A stretch of DNA of 64,000 bases from Bordetella petrii (GCF_000067205.1 NC_010170.1:5146001-5210000), one strand, 5' to 3'; shown: positions 42,247 through 53,133, counted from the stretch's first letter. Notes: a model not told the origin generated them from the sequence alone. Program-made: numbers and translations.

Positions 42247-44331
42247 TCAGGACCGGTTCCGGCTCGACAAGGCCTGCTTGAAGCGCTCGAACTCATGGTG
42301 AAAGTCGAGTGTACGCTTCTGCGAGGTCATCGCGGCCTGGACATCGCTGCCCGCGCCGTCGGCGGCGGGCTTGATCCAGACCCACACGCGCCGGTCGCGG
42401 ATATAAAACATCGAGAATACGCCGAGCACCAGTAGCAGGCAGCCGATATACACCGCCGTCTTGCCAGGAGTGCGGCTGACCTGGAACACGCTGGCCTGCA
42501 CGTGCTTGAAATTGCTCAGCGTCAGAAAAACGGGGGCCGGATAGACATTCAGATCGGACAGCGCCGCCACCGCCAGGCGCGACCACTGTGCCGCGCGCTC
42601 GGCGTCGGGACCCTGGTCGGGCAGGGCAGGCAACCCGGCGCGTTCGCGGGCGACGTCGCGCAGTTCGGTCATGGACAAGCCGATCAGACGGATCACGACG
42701 TCGGCCGCGCGCTCCAGGTCGGCGGGCGGCGTGTTCGCCTGCAGGAAGTCGGCAATAGCCTGCAAGCCGCCCTTGGAAAAGGTATCCAGCGCGCGCTCGG
42801 CCGCCGTTTGCAGCGACTGGCGCTCAGCCTGTTCCGAGCTGTTGCGCTCGGCAAAGCGGCGTGCGGCTTCGCGGCGCGCCGCCGGGTCGGCCAGGGTGGC
42901 CCGCAGTTGCATGAATTCGGCCAGCGAGCTGTCGGCATCGGCGGGAATGCGCAAATACCGGAAACTCTCGGCTGGGCTGTTGCGCACGCCCGCCAGGAAC
43001 ACGGCGGCGCCGTCCAACTGCACCGGCAGCATGTAGTTCATGAATTCGTGGGCCTGTCCGGCCTGGTCGACCAGCCGGTACTCAACGCTCGGGCCCACGT
43101 TGCGCAGGTTTTCGTTCTTCTTGCCCGCCGCGCTGCCGGACACCGCGGCCACGTGCTCGCCCAGCGTCAGACTGTTGCCTCGCGGCGTGCCGCCGGTCAG
43201 GTCTTCTACGTTGATGGGCCGCAGCGCCGTGATGTCGACCGTCATGCTGCGGGCGCCCCCATCAGCGCCGCGCGCGGTGATCTCCGTAGACTTGCCCACC
43301 GTGCCTTCCACGTCAAACACAGCATCGTTGGCGCCTACCAGCGGATAGCCTTTCAGGCTGACGCTGCTGCCGCCATCGTCGAAGCTCGACTGGTACACCG
43401 TCACACCCTTGTAGCGCAGCGGCTCGTTGACCTCGATGGTCGATTCGAAACTCTTGCCCGTGTCGGGATCGGTCACTTCGACTTCACTGGCGAACCGGCT
43501 GGGCATGCCGGTAGAGTAGTAGTCGATCAGGAATTTCTTCAGTTTCAGGGTGAACGGCAAGGGCTGCACCAGCGCGCCATCACCCACCATCACCACCGCC
43601 GTGCTGGCCTGCCCGCCTTCGGGCACCAGCACGCTGGCGCGGAAGCTGGGGTTGGCCACCGACAGCCGGCCGCTGGCCGGCACTTGCGAAATCAGCATGT
43701 TCTCGACGATGGGCTTCTTGCCCGCCAGCAACACCTGCAGGCGCACCGCCAGTTCGCTGTCGAGCAGGCCGCCCAGGCAAATGATCACCATGGCCGAATG
43801 CGCGCAGATATAACCCAACCGGTTGGCGCTGCCCTTCTTGGCCGCCAGCATCACGCCATCGCCGTCGCGGCGCTCGCGCACCGCATAGCCCAGCCGGGCC
43901 AGCAGGCCCTTGATGCCGCCCACCGCGTCATCCACCGACGCCGCATCGCGCATTTCGACCCGGTGCGGAAAGGCCTGCAGGCTGCTGGCGCGCACATGTT
44001 CGCGAAACGACCGCGCATCGCGCAGCATCTTGGGCGTATTGCGGATCAGGCACAGCGTGGTGGACACCACCAGAAAGCCCATGATAGCCAGGAACCACCA
44101 GCTGTTATAGACGTGCCAGATCGAGAACTTGTCGAACACTTCGAACCAGAACGGGCCGAACTGATCGATATAAGTGCTGGACGAGCGGTTCTGCACCAGC
44201 ACCGTGCCCAGCACGCTGGCCACGCAGATGAACATCAGCAGGCTCACGGCAAAGCGCATCGAGCCCAGCAACTCGAAAAGGTCGCTCGACAGGCTGCGCA
44301 GAGGTCGAGAAGGCGGAGAAGTGGTGTTCAT
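42247..44331 (-). CDS. resB: System II cytochrome c biogenesis protein ResB/CcsB
   Basis: 694 residues. Membrane segments near the N-terminus (MRFAVSLLMFICVASVLGTVLVQ, WWFLAIMGFLVVSTTLCLIR), a third near GYICAHSAMVIICLGGLLDS, then a large periplasmic domain (EPLRYKGVTVYQSSFDDGGSSVSL) and a last segment GKTAVYIGCLLLVLGVFSMFYIRDRRVWVWI. This is the standard ResB/Ccs1 layout in the haem-ligation complex with CcsA. It lies between cytochrome c4 (116 nt upstream) and ccsA on the same strand. Confidence 0.94.
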   Translation of the reverse strand: MNTTSPPSRPLRSLSSDLFELLGSMRFAVSLLMFICVASVLGTVLVQNRSSSTYIDQFGPFWFEVFDKFSIWHVYNSWWFLAIMGFLVVSTTLCLIRNTPKMLRDARSFREHVRASSLQAFPHRVEMRDAASVDDAVGGIKGLLARLGYAVRERRDGDGVMLAAKKGSANRLGYICAHSAMVIICLGGLLDSELAVRLQVLLAGKKPIVENMLISQVPASGRLSVANPSFRASVLVPEGGQASTAVVMVGDGALVQPLPFTLKLKKFLIDYYSTGMPSRFASEVEVTDPDTGKSFESTIEVNEPLRYKGVTVYQSSFDDGGSSVSLKGYPLVGANDAVFDVEGTVGKSTEITARGADGGARSMTVDITALRPINVEDLTGGTPRGNSLTLGEHVAAVSGSAAGKKNENLRNVGPSVEYRLVDQAGQAHEFMNYMLPVQLDGAAVFLAGVRNSPAESFRYLRIPADADSSLAEFMQLRATLADPAARREAARRFAERNSSEQAERQSLQTAAERALDTFSKGGLQAIADFLQANTPPADLERAADVVIRLIGLSMTELRDVARERAGLPALPDQGPDAERAAQWSRLAVAALSDLNVYPAPVFLTLSNFKHVQASVFQVSRTPGKTAVYIGCLLLVLGVFSMFYIRDRRVWVWIKPAADGAGSDVQAAMTSQKRTLDFHHEFERFKQALSSRNRS

Positions 44332-44446
44332 GAAAAAAAGGGGGGCCGCTACCGGCTTCCCCCTTATGGACAGCGCTCCCGGAATCCGGTTCCGGGCCGC
44401 GCCAGTATTGCTGCGCGGGCCGGCCGCGCGCGGATCGGGCCAGCGC

Positions 44447-45148
44447 CTAGCGCAGGCCCGCGGCGTAGTCGGCCACAGCCTTGATGTCGGTGTCCGACAT
44501 GCGGTCGGCGATTTCCTGCATGACCGGGTTGTTGGCGCGATCGCCGCTGCGGAACAGCTTCAGCTGTTCTTCGAGGTAAGCGGGGAACTGGCCGGCCAGG
44601 CGGGGGTACTGGGCAGGCAGGCCGGCGCCGTTGGCCGAGTGGCACGACGCGCAGGCGGGCACGTTGCGTTCGGGCAAGCCGCCGCGCCAGATCTTGCGGC
44701 CCAGCTCGACCAGGTCTTCCTGGCCGGCGGTGGCGGGCTCTTTCAGCGGCTGCTGGGCCAGGTACAACGCCACGTTGCTCATGTCTTCGGGCGTCAGGTT
44801 CTGGGCCATGGCGGTCATGGGGGTGGGATTTCCACCGGCGCCATTGCGCGCGGGCTTGTCGGCGCCCTGCTTGGTCTGGAAGTCAGCCAGCTGCTTGGCC
44901 AGGTATTCGTGGGGCTGGGCGGCCAGATTGGGGTTGACGGGAATGCTGCTGTTGCCTCCCGCGCCGTGACAGGACGCACAGGCCACGATGCCGCGCGAGG
45001 CATCGCCCTGGTCAAAGAGTTGCGCACCCTTGGTCGCGTCCGGCTTGGCAGCCGCCGCGGCGCCTTCGGCAGCGAAACTGGAAGAAATTACGGACGCACC
45101 GAGCATCAGCCCGCTTGCTACCAACATCCGGGACAGCACACGCTTCAT
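44447..45148 (-). CDS. Dihaem cytochrome c4
   Basis: 233 residues: a signal peptide (to about AAEGA at 27-31) and two similar class I cytochrome c domains. Haem motifs are CASCH at 57-61 and again at 166-170, with axial-ligand methionines probable in PTPMTAMAQNLTPEDM and NPVMQEIADRMSD. Cytochrome c4 carries electrons to terminal oxidases in the periplasm. The start at 45148 has GAGG six bases upstream. It is upstream of resB-ccsA, the machinery that matures it. Confidence 0.95.
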   Translation of the reverse strand: MKRVLSRMLVASGLMLGASVISSSFAAEGAAAAAKPDATKGAQLFDQGDASRGIVACASCHGAGGNSSIPVNPNLAAQPHEYLAKQLADFQTKQGADKPARNGAGGNPTPMTAMAQNLTPEDMSNVALYLAQQPLKEPATAGQEDLVELGRKIWRGGLPERNVPACASCHSANGAGLPAQYPRLAGQFPAYLEEQLKLFRSGDRANNPVMQEIADRMSDTDIKAVADYAAGLR

Positions 45149-45360
45149 TGAAAACCTCGACGATCGGATCTCGATCAAGGCGCCAAAGCGCCCCATGCCT
45201 GCCCCATGCCATGCCGGATGAACATACGTTCGCCCTGGCCTTCAGCGCTGCTAGACCGGCGTCTTCAACAGACGGAAAAAGCCAGCGCAATGCAGGGGGA
45301 CCACTGTTGCAAACGCACGATTATACAATAGGGTTCGCAACCAACCGTATCGGCCCCCCT

Positions 45361-45980
45361 GTGTCCCTTCTACATCGCGCCTCTTTCTTTGTCTCGGCAG
45401 CCCGCCTGGATCAGCTGCCCGCCCCCGGCGCGCCCGAAGTCTGCTTCGTGGGCCGCTCCAATGCGGGCAAGTCGTCGGCCATCAATGTGCTGTGCAACCA
45501 GCGCCGCCTGGCCTTTTCCAGCAAGACGCCGGGCCGCACCCGGCTGATCAATCTGTTCGGCCTGCCCGACCCCCTGTCGCCCGACCAGCCGCTGGGCTTC
45601 CTGGTCGACCTGCCCGGCTACGGCTACGCGTCGGTGGCCCACAGAGAAAAAGAAAAGTGGGCCGACGTGCTGGGCGGCTATTTGCGCGACCGCTCGTCGC
45701 TGGCGGGTATTGTGCTCATCATCGACATCCGCCGCGGCATCACCGAGCTCGACCGCCGCCTGGCCGACTTCATTGCCCCCACCGGCCGCCCCGTGCTGGC
45801 CCTGCTGACCAAGGCCGACAAACTGCCATACGGGCAGCGCCAGCGCACCGTTTTTGCCGTGCGCAAAGACCTCGCCGACATCGGCGCGCTGCACACGGTG
45901 CCGTTCTCGGCCACCGAGCGCATCGGGCTGCCCGAGGCCACCCAATATATCGAGAACTGGATTTCTCCCAAGGTAGTGCC

Positions 45981-45984
<4 letters not shown>
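45361..45984 (+). CDS. engB: Ribosome-biogenesis GTP-binding protein EngB (YsxC/YihA)
   Basis: 207 residues from the GTG at 45361, giving SLLHRASFFVSAARLDQLP, the family-like N-terminus. There is no clear Shine-Dalgarno, and upstream in-frame ATGs run into the divergent promoter region. GTPase motifs: G1 GRSNAGKSS (31-39), G2 KTPGRT, G3 DLPGYGYA and G4 TKADKL. It is essential for late 50S assembly. It is coupled to hemB by ATGA and divergent from cytochrome c4. Confidence 0.95.
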
Positions 45985-46994
<1,010 letters not shown>

Positions 46995-47071
46995 GGCAAG
47001 CGCAGGGCGCGTGCCAGACCTGCCAGGGGTGGGGCTCCCGCCCGGGCGCCTGGCTTGGTCTCAGGCTTGCG

Positions 47072-48961
47072 CTAGCGCGCCAGCACGCGGTCGAGTACCG
47101 CCGCGAAACGCGGCGCATCCTGGAAACCGATCACGCGCGCATCGGCGATGGGTGCCCCGCCCGGCGCGAAAAACAGAATGCCCGGTGGGCCGAACAGCCT
47201 GAAACGCTTCAATAGCTCGCGGTCGTCGGCATTATTCGCGGTGACGTCGGCCTGCAACAGCAGCATGCGCGACATCCGGCTGGCCACGGCCGGATCGGAA
47301 AACGTGAAACGCTCCATTTCACGGCACGACACGCACCAGTCGGCATAGAAGTCCAGCATGACGGGCCGCGTGCTCTGGGCCAGCAGGGCATCCAGCTCGG
47401 CGCTGGTGCGCACCCGCTTGAATTCCACCGGCCCCGCCGCCGCGAGCGGGGCCGGGCCGCCGCCACGTTGTGCCAGGTGCGACAAGGGCTGCAAGACATC
47501 GCGGCCGCCGCTGGCGGCCCCCACCAACCACACCAGCCCAGCCAAGGCCAGCAGCAGGCCCAGGCCCTTGGCGAACATGCGCGGCGCGCCCGCACCGGCG
47601 GGCAAGGCGTCGAAGGCGCGCAACATCACTGCCGCCACGATGGCAAGGAAAGCCCAACCCGCCATTTGCAGCCAGGTCGGCACGACAGGAACCAGCATCC
47701 ACCAGGCGGTGGCCAATAGCAACATGCCGAACAGGCGCTTGACGCCGTCCATCCACGGCCCCGCCTTGGGCAATAGGGCGCCCGACGAGGCCCCCACCAC
47801 CAGCAGCGGCACGCCCATGCCCCAGGCCATCGCGAACAACGCTGCGCCCCCCAGCACCACATCGCCTGTTTGCGAGATATACAGCAGCGCGCCCGCCAGT
47901 GGCGCCGCCACGCAAGGCCCCAGGATCAGCGCCGACACGGCCCCCATGGCCAGTGCGCCGGTGGCGCGGCCACCGGGTATGCGTGCCGAACGAGCCGACA
48001 GCCAGCTTTGCACCGAACCCGGCACCTGAAAATCGAAGGCCCCGAAGGTGGCCAGCGCCAACAGCGCCAGAATGACGGCAAAGGCCGCCAGCACCCAGGG
48101 CGTCTGCAACCAGGCGGCCAGGCCCGCGCCGCTCAGGCCTGCGGCCACGCCCAGGGCGGTGTAGACCACCGACATGCCCAGTACATAGGCCGCCGCCAGC
48201 CCCAGGCCGCGCCATCGGCCGGGCCGCGCGCCATCCGTGCCGCCCACGACGATGGACGACAGGATGGGAATCATGGGCAACACGCAGGGCGTGAACGCCA
48301 GCAGCAACCCCAGCACCCAGAACACGCCCGCGGTCTTGAGCCAGCCCAACCCGCCGATGGCGTCGGCCAACCCCAAGTCGCCCGCGGCCAGCAGCGAACC
48401 CAGCCCGGTAGCCGTGGCCGAGGAACCCGCCACGGCCGCGCTGCCCGCATCGGCGCTCGCGAGCGACGCACCGTCGACGGCATAGCCGCCCGCCACGGGC
48501 ACCAGCCTGACGGTGTGGTCGGCGGGCGGATAACACAGTCCCGCATCCGCGCAGCCCTGGCTGGTGACGGTAAGCGAGAAAGGCTGCTGCCCGGTTACCG
48601 GCACGGTAATCGACACCTGCTGGTGATAGACCTCCATGTTTTTTTCAAACGTGGGGTCGTACTTCACGTCGCCCTGCGGATACACGGGCGTACCCAGCGT
48701 GGCCGCGCCCAGCGGGCTGATCGACAGGCCAAAACGCTCGCGGTACATGTAATACCCCGGCGCGATGCGATAGCGCAGCTCGATGGTTCCTGGGTCCGCC
48801 ATGGCGGCGCTGAAGACAAAGGCCTGCTCGGGTGGCAGGAAATCGGCCTCGGTCAGCGCGGCAGCAGGGCGCCAGGCCAGCACGGCCCACGCCAGAAGGG
48901 CCAGGCAGCCCAGCCACCAGACTCGCCAGGCGGGCCGCGCATGAACCATGAACTGATGCAT
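47072..48961 (-). CDS. dsbD: Thiol:disulfide interchange protein DsbD
   Basis: 629 residues in three domains: a signal peptide and periplasmic alpha domain with the cysteine pair SQGCADAGLCYPP; an eight-segment membrane domain with paired cysteines FTPCVLPMIP and LGPCVAAPLAG; and a C-terminal thioredoxin-like domain DFYADWCVSCREME (CVSC). It passes cytosolic reducing power to periplasmic DsbC and apocytochrome c. It is downstream of cutA (46 nt) in the usual cutA-dsbD order. Confidence 0.96.
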   Translation of the reverse strand: MHQFMVHARPAWRVWWLGCLALLAWAVLAWRPAAALTEADFLPPEQAFVFSAAMADPGTIELRYRIAPGYYMYRERFGLSISPLGAATLGTPVYPQGDVKYDPTFEKNMEVYHQQVSITVPVTGQQPFSLTVTSQGCADAGLCYPPADHTVRLVPVAGGYAVDGASLASADAGSAAVAGSSATATGLGSLLAAGDLGLADAIGGLGWLKTAGVFWVLGLLLAFTPCVLPMIPILSSIVVGGTDGARPGRWRGLGLAAAYVLGMSVVYTALGVAAGLSGAGLAAWLQTPWVLAAFAVILALLALATFGAFDFQVPGSVQSWLSARSARIPGGRATGALAMGAVSALILGPCVAAPLAGALLYISQTGDVVLGGAALFAMAWGMGVPLLVVGASSGALLPKAGPWMDGVKRLFGMLLLATAWWMLVPVVPTWLQMAGWAFLAIVAAVMLRAFDALPAGAGAPRMFAKGLGLLLALAGLVWLVGAASGGRDVLQPLSHLAQRGGGPAPLAAAGPVEFKRVRTSAELDALLAQSTRPVMLDFYADWCVSCREMERFTFSDPAVASRMSRMLLLQADVTANNADDRELLKRFRLFGPPGILFFAPGGAPIADARVIGFQDAPRFAAVLDRVLAR

Positions 48962-49007
48962 CGGATTCTTCTCTTTGTGAAAGCCGCCCCGCCAGGCTGC
49001 GGGAACG

Positions 49008-49349
49008 CTAATGCGCCGCTTTGCCATTTGCCTGCTCGCGCACCCAATCCAGGTAGGGCGCACTGCCGCCAATGACGGGCACAACAATAATCTCGGGAAC
49101 CTCGTACGGGTGCAGGCGAGCCAATGCCCGCACCACGGCCTGTTGCTGCCCTGCCGTGGTCTTGATCCACATCGGGATCTCGTCGGCCCCTTCGATTTCA
49201 CCCTGCCAGCGATAGATGGACAGGACAGGCGCGCCAAGGTTCACGCAGGCCGCCAGGCCGTCTTCGACCAGCACATGGGCAATGCGCTTGGCCAGCAACA
49301 GATCGGGCGCATTGCTGATGACCAATACGATATCGTCGTCTGACGACAT
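49008..49349 (-). CDS. cutA: Divalent-cation tolerance protein CutA
   Basis: 113 residues with the complete trimeric ferredoxin-like CutA1 fold: RIAHVLVEDGLAACVNLGAPVLSIYRWQGEI, MWIKTTAGQQQAV, and HPYEVPEIIVVPVIGGSAPYLDWV. The biochemical role is still debated (copper/divalent-metal tolerance). It is first gene of the cutA-dsbD pair. Confidence 0.95.
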   Translation of the reverse strand: MSSDDDIVLVISNAPDLLLAKRIAHVLVEDGLAACVNLGAPVLSIYRWQGEIEGADEIPMWIKTTAGQQQAVVRALARLHPYEVPEIIVVPVIGGSAPYLDWVREQANGKAAH

Positions 49350-49451
49350 GGCTGCTCCTGGGAAACGGCCGGCAGGGCTGCGGCGATATAGGGTATTTTA
49401 TCGGGACTGCCCGCGGCGCCGCGCGCCCGCCCCAGCCGAGACCCTTCTGCC

Positions 49452-49889
49452 ATGTCGGACACCTGCCTGTTCTGCCGCATCGCGCGGCGCCAGATCCCCG
49501 CCCATGTCGTGCATGAAGACGACGAAATACTGGCTTTCCTCGACATCCAGCCGGTCCGGCCGGGCCATGCGCTCATCATCCCCAAGCAGCACTACCCATA
49601 CTTCGAAGACCTGCCCCCCACGCTCGCCTACCGCATCCTGGGGCTGGGCCAGCAACTGGCGCGCGCCATGAAAACCCTGTACCGGGTCGAGCGCGTGGGC
49701 TTCATGTTCACGGGTATCCATGTGGCCCACGCCCATGCACACCTGGTCCCGATGCATCATCCGCAGGACATCACGTCCACGCAGTACATCGCCCAGAAAG
49801 ACCTGCAGTTCGTCATGCCGCCGCAATGCCCCGCCGAACAACTCGCCGACACGGCGGCGCAGTTACGCCAGGCGCTGGCAGGTAGCTGA
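49452..49889 (+). CDS. HIT family nucleotide hydrolase/transferase
   Basis: 145 residues. CLFCRIARRQIPAHVVHEDDEILAFLDIQPVRPGHALIIPKQHY is typical of the family, and the histidine triad is H93-A-H95-A-H97-L-V in IHVAHAHAHLVPMH. The CxxC near the N-terminus suggests a zinc site, as in Hint-type members. It probably hydrolyses AMP-amidates or dinucleotides; the substrate is unknown. It faces rplQ, with a terminator between. Confidence 0.9.
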   Translation: MSDTCLFCRIARRQIPAHVVHEDDEILAFLDIQPVRPGHALIIPKQHYPYFEDLPPTLAYRILGLGQQLARAMKTLYRVERVGFMFTGIHVAHAHAHLVPMHHPQDITSTQYIAQKDLQFVMPPQCPAEQLADTAAQLRQALAGS

Positions 49890-49942
49890 CCGGCGGTTTC
49901 GGCTGGACCAGGTGCCCCCGGCACCGCCGTGGTACAAAAAAC

Positions 49943-49967
49943 AAGGGCGGGCCATAGGCCCGCCCTT
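49943..49967 (-). terminator. Intrinsic terminator of the alpha operon after rplQ
   Basis: Perfect 11-bp stem AAGGGCGGGCC / GGCCCGCCCTT with loop ATA, followed on the minus strand by TGTTTTTTG, 21 nt past the rplQ stop. The plus strand lacks a T-tract. Confidence 0.9.
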
Positions 49968-49987
49968 GCGCTTATCCACTGGCCGGA

Positions 49988-50383
49988 TTACTCGGCAGCG
50001 TTGTCGGCCTCGGTTTCCTCGACTTCAGGACGATCAACCAGTTCCATGTAGGCCATGGGAGCGTTGTCGCCTTGACGGAAACCCATCTTCAGCACGCGGG
50101 TGTAGCCGCCGTTACGGGCCGCGTAGCGCGGGCCGATTTCGGCAAACAGCTTGACCACGGCGGCGCGGTCGCGCAGGCGGGCAAACGCCAGGCGCTTGTT
50201 CGCCAGAGTGGGTTCTTTGCCCAGGGTGATCAGAGGCTCGACGACGCGGCGCAGTTCTTTCGCCTTGGGCAGCGTGGTCTTGATCGCTTCGTGGGTGATC
50301 AACGAAACGGCCATGTTGCGAAACATGGCAAGACGGTGGCTGCTCGTGCGATTGAGCTTACGCAAACCATTTCCGTGACGCAT
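49988..50383 (-). CDS. rplQ: 50S ribosomal protein L17
   Basis: 131 residues. MRHGNGLRKLNRTSSHRLAMFRNMAVSLITHE is the invariant L17 start, and the Lys/Arg-rich tunnel-side body is intact. The C-terminus adds an acidic tail (PEVEETEADNAAE). Last gene of the alpha operon, 105 nt after rpoA. Confidence 0.98.
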   Translation of the reverse strand: MRHGNGLRKLNRTSSHRLAMFRNMAVSLITHEAIKTTLPKAKELRRVVEPLITLGKEPTLANKRLAFARLRDRAAVVKLFAEIGPRYAARNGGYTRVLKMGFRQGDNAPMAYMELVDRPEVEETEADNAAE

Positions 50384-50488
50384 GATAAGTTCCTTATGAA
50401 TCTAAAGACGGCGCTTGCGCCGCCAGGTTGCCCGGATCTTCTATCGGCCTGTCGCCAGGCCGCGGTCCGGTGGAAAACGGGCTAGTGA

Positions 50489-51475
50489 TTACGGACGTTC
50501 CAGGCCCAGCGGCGGCCAGTTCTCGAGCTTCATGCCCAAGGTCAGGCCACGTGCAGCCAGCACTTCCTTGATTTCGTTGAGCGACTTGCGACCCAGGTTC
50601 GGGGTCTTGAGCAGCTCGTTTTCAGTACGCTGGATCAGGTCGCCGATGTAGTAGATGTTTTCGGCCTTCAGGCAGTTGGCCGAACGCACCGTCAGCTCCA
50701 GGTCGTCGACCGGGCGCAGCAGCACGGGGTCGATCTGCGGCGTACCGCGCACCGGCGCTTCGTACGAATCGCCCGCGCCTTCCAGGGCGGCGAATACCGA
50801 GATCTGGTCCATCAGGATGCGAGCCGACTGGCGCACAGCTTCCTCGGGCGAAATCACGCCGTTGGTTTCGATGTCCAGCACCAGCTTGTCCAGGTCGGTG
50901 CGCTGCTCGACGCGGGCGCTTTCAACGGCATAGCTGACACGGCGCACGGGGCTGAACGAGGCGTCCAGCACGATGCGGCCAATGGTGTGCGTGCGGTCTT
51001 CGGACAGCGCGCGCACGTTACCCGGCACATAGCCGCGGCCTTTCTCGACCTTGATCTGCATTTCCACCTTGCCGGCTTCGGTCAGGTTGCAGATGAGGTG
51101 GTCGGGGTTGATGATCTCGACGTCGTGCGGCAGCTCGATGTCGCTGGCCACGACCGTGCCGGCGCCATTCTTGCGCAGCACCAGGGTTACTTCGTCGCGA
51201 TTGTGCAGCTTGAAGACCACGCCCTTCAGGTTCAGCAGGATGTCGACGACATCTTCACGCACACCAGGGATGGTCGAGTATTCGTGCACCACGCCGGTCA
51301 TCTGCACTTCGGTGGGGGCATAACCCGTCATCGACGACAGCAGGATGCGGCGCAGGGCGTTGCCCAGCGTATGGCCGTAGCCGCGCTCGAACGGCTCCAT
51401 CACGATCTTGGCGTGGTGGGTGCCGACCGGTTCGACTTCAATGGAACGCGGCTTCAGAAAACCTTGAGTGGACAT
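50489..51475 (-). CDS. rpoA: RNA polymerase alpha subunit
   Basis: 328 residues. The N-terminal assembly domain (PFERGYGHTLGNALRRILLSSMTGYAPTEV) is joined by a linker to the C-terminal DNA- and activator-binding domain (DDLELTVRSANCLKAENIYYIGDLIQRTENELLKTPNLGRKSLNEIKEVL). The 198-bp gap to rpsD is longer than the other gaps in this operon and contains an AT-rich hairpin with a T-run. Confidence 0.99.
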   Translation of the reverse strand: MSTQGFLKPRSIEVEPVGTHHAKIVMEPFERGYGHTLGNALRRILLSSMTGYAPTEVQMTGVVHEYSTIPGVREDVVDILLNLKGVVFKLHNRDEVTLVLRKNGAGTVVASDIELPHDVEIINPDHLICNLTEAGKVEMQIKVEKGRGYVPGNVRALSEDRTHTIGRIVLDASFSPVRRVSYAVESARVEQRTDLDKLVLDIETNGVISPEEAVRQSARILMDQISVFAALEGAGDSYEAPVRGTPQIDPVLLRPVDDLELTVRSANCLKAENIYYIGDLIQRTENELLKTPNLGRKSLNEIKEVLAARGLTLGMKLENWPPLGLERP

Positions 51476-51529
51476 GTACAGTATTCCTTTTCAATACCCT
51501 CGGCTCGTTACACCGATAAGGCTGATGGA

Positions 51530-51564
51530 AACAAGAAAAAAGCACGGCAAAAATGCCGCTTGTT
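51530..51564 (-). terminator. Possible attenuator hairpin between rpsD and rpoA
   Basis: On the minus strand, outer arms AACAAG / CTTGTT enclose GGCA-TTTT-TGCC, and the inner stem runs into GCTTTTTTC. It resembles a weak intrinsic terminator about 55 nt before rpoA. The stem is imperfect, so this is a suggestion only. Confidence 0.35.
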
Positions 51565-51673
51565 ACTTACCGCAAAGCCCGCCCCGCGAAAATTGCGGAA
51601 GCGGGCTGTTGCGAGGCCTGCATTCAGGTAGCCGACGCAAGCGGCACGGCCGGGGTGGCCGCGCCTGCGCCAA

Positions 51674-52297
51674 TTAACGCGAGTACAGTTCGACGACCAT
51701 CGATTCGTTGATGTCGCGAGCGACGTCAGCGCGGTCGGGCATCGATTTGAAGGTGCCAGCCATCTTGTTGGTGTCGACTTCCACCCATTGGGGGATGCCG
51801 ATGCTCGAAGCCAGGTCGAGCGCTTCGCGGATACGGCCTTGCTTCTTGGCCTTTTCACGCACGGTGATCACGTCGCCGGCCTTCACGATCAGCGAAGCGA
51901 TGTCGGCGGTATGACCGTTGACTTCGATGGCGCGGTGGCTGACCAGCTGGCGAGCCTCGGCACGCGTCGAGCCGAAGCCCATGCGGTACACGACGTTGTC
52001 CAGGCGCGATTCGAGCAGCTGGATCAGCGTTTCGCCGGTGTTGCCACGGCGGCGCTCGGCTTCAGCGAAGTACTTGCGAAATTGCTTTTCCAGCACGCCG
52101 TACATGCGCTTGAGCTTCTGCTTTTCGCGCAGCTGCAGGCCGTAGTCGGAAGTGCGGGCACCCGAAGTGCGGCCATGCTGGCCAGGCTTGGAATCCAGCT
52201 TGCACTTGGAATCCAGCGAGCGGCGGGCGCTCTTCAGGAACAGGTCGGTGCCCTCGCGGCGCGAGAGCTTGCATTTGGGTCCAGTATAACGAGCCAT
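51674..52297 (-). CDS. rpsD: 30S ribosomal protein S4
   Basis: 207 residues. [22 protein letters not shown] start, GQHG, and an S4 RNA-binding domain [47 protein letters not shown]. Primary 16S binder; in E. coli it represses its own alpha operon. It is 11 nt downstream of rpsK. The longer cysteine-bearing zinc form of the N-terminus is not present. Confidence 0.98.
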
Positions 52298-52308
52298 GTG
52301 GATTCCCT

Positions 52309-52710
52309 TTAGATACGACGACGCTTCGGCGGACGGCAGCCGTTGTGCGGCACGGGCGTGATATCGGCAATGCTCGAAATCTTGATGCCCAGGGCATTCA
52401 GAGCACGCACCGACGACTCACGGCCGGGGCCGGGGCCCTTGATGCGCACTTCGAGGGTCTTGATGCCGTATTCCAGCGCGACGCGGCCGGCGGTCTCGGC
52501 GGCCACCTGCGCGGCGAACGGCGTCGATTTGCGCGAGCCCTTGAAGCCCGCGCCACCCGAAGTCGCCCACGACAGGGCGTTGCCCTGGCGGTCGGTGATG
52601 GTGATGATGGTGTTGTTGAACGACGCGTGAACGTGCGCAATGCCGTCCGAGACGTTCTTCTTGACCTTTTTGCGCACGCGCGAAGCGCCGCTGGTGGAAG
52701 CTTTCGCCAT
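52309..52710 (-). CDS. rpsK: 30S ribosomal protein S11
   Basis: 133 residues. [49 protein letters not shown] and the C-terminal [18 protein letters not shown] are diagnostic. Platform protein of the small subunit. It is between rpsM and rpsD with 15- and 11-nt gaps. Confidence 0.98.
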
Positions 52711-52725
52711 AATCCTGTTCCTCGA

Positions 52726-53091
52726 TTATTTCTTCAGGGACGCAGCAGCACGACGCGGTCCCTTGCGGGTGCGGGCGTTGGTGCGAGTGCGCTGGCCGCG
52801 CACGGGCAAACCGCGCTTGTGACGCATGCCGCGGTACGTGCCCAGGTCGATCAAGCGCTTGATCGACAGTTGCACTTCGCGGCGCAGGTCACCTTCGACC
52901 GTGAACACGCCCACGTGTTCGCGGATGCGTTCCAATTCAGCGTCGGTCAGGTCCTTGACCTTTTTGGAAAGGGGTACATTTGCTGCTTCGCAGATCTTGC
53001 GAGCGCGCGTACGACCGATGCCAAAAATGGCGGTCAGGCCGATTTCGGCGTGCTGTTGCGGCGGAATGTTAATGCCAGCAATACGGGCCAT
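52726..53091 (-). CDS. rpsM: 30S ribosomal protein S13
   Basis: 121 residues. MARIAGINIPPQQHAEIGLTAIFGIGRTRA start, and the tail YRGMRHKRGLPVRGQRTRTNARTRKGPRR. Head protein contacting tRNA and L5. It is 42 nt after rpmJ, without a visible promoter in the gap. Confidence 0.98.
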   Translation of the reverse strand: MARIAGINIPPQQHAEIGLTAIFGIGRTRARKICEAANVPLSKKVKDLTDAELERIREHVGVFTVEGDLRREVQLSIKRLIDLGTYRGMRHKRGLPVRGQRTRTNARTRKGPRRAAASLKK

Positions 53092-53133
53092 GACTGTTCC
53101 TTGAATAAATCCGTTGCGTGTCGCTAACCAGGG

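Noticed and set aside
45315..45335. TATAAT-like promoter for cytochrome c4 on the minus strand
   Set aside because: A perfect -10 hexamer (45325-45320) exists but no acceptable -35 lies 16-19 bp upstream, so it was not listed as a feature.
46995..47071. Member of the GGTGTC hairpin family between hemB and dsbD
   Set aside because: GCCAGACC and GCCTGGC fragments are present, but the arms do not pair as a unit.
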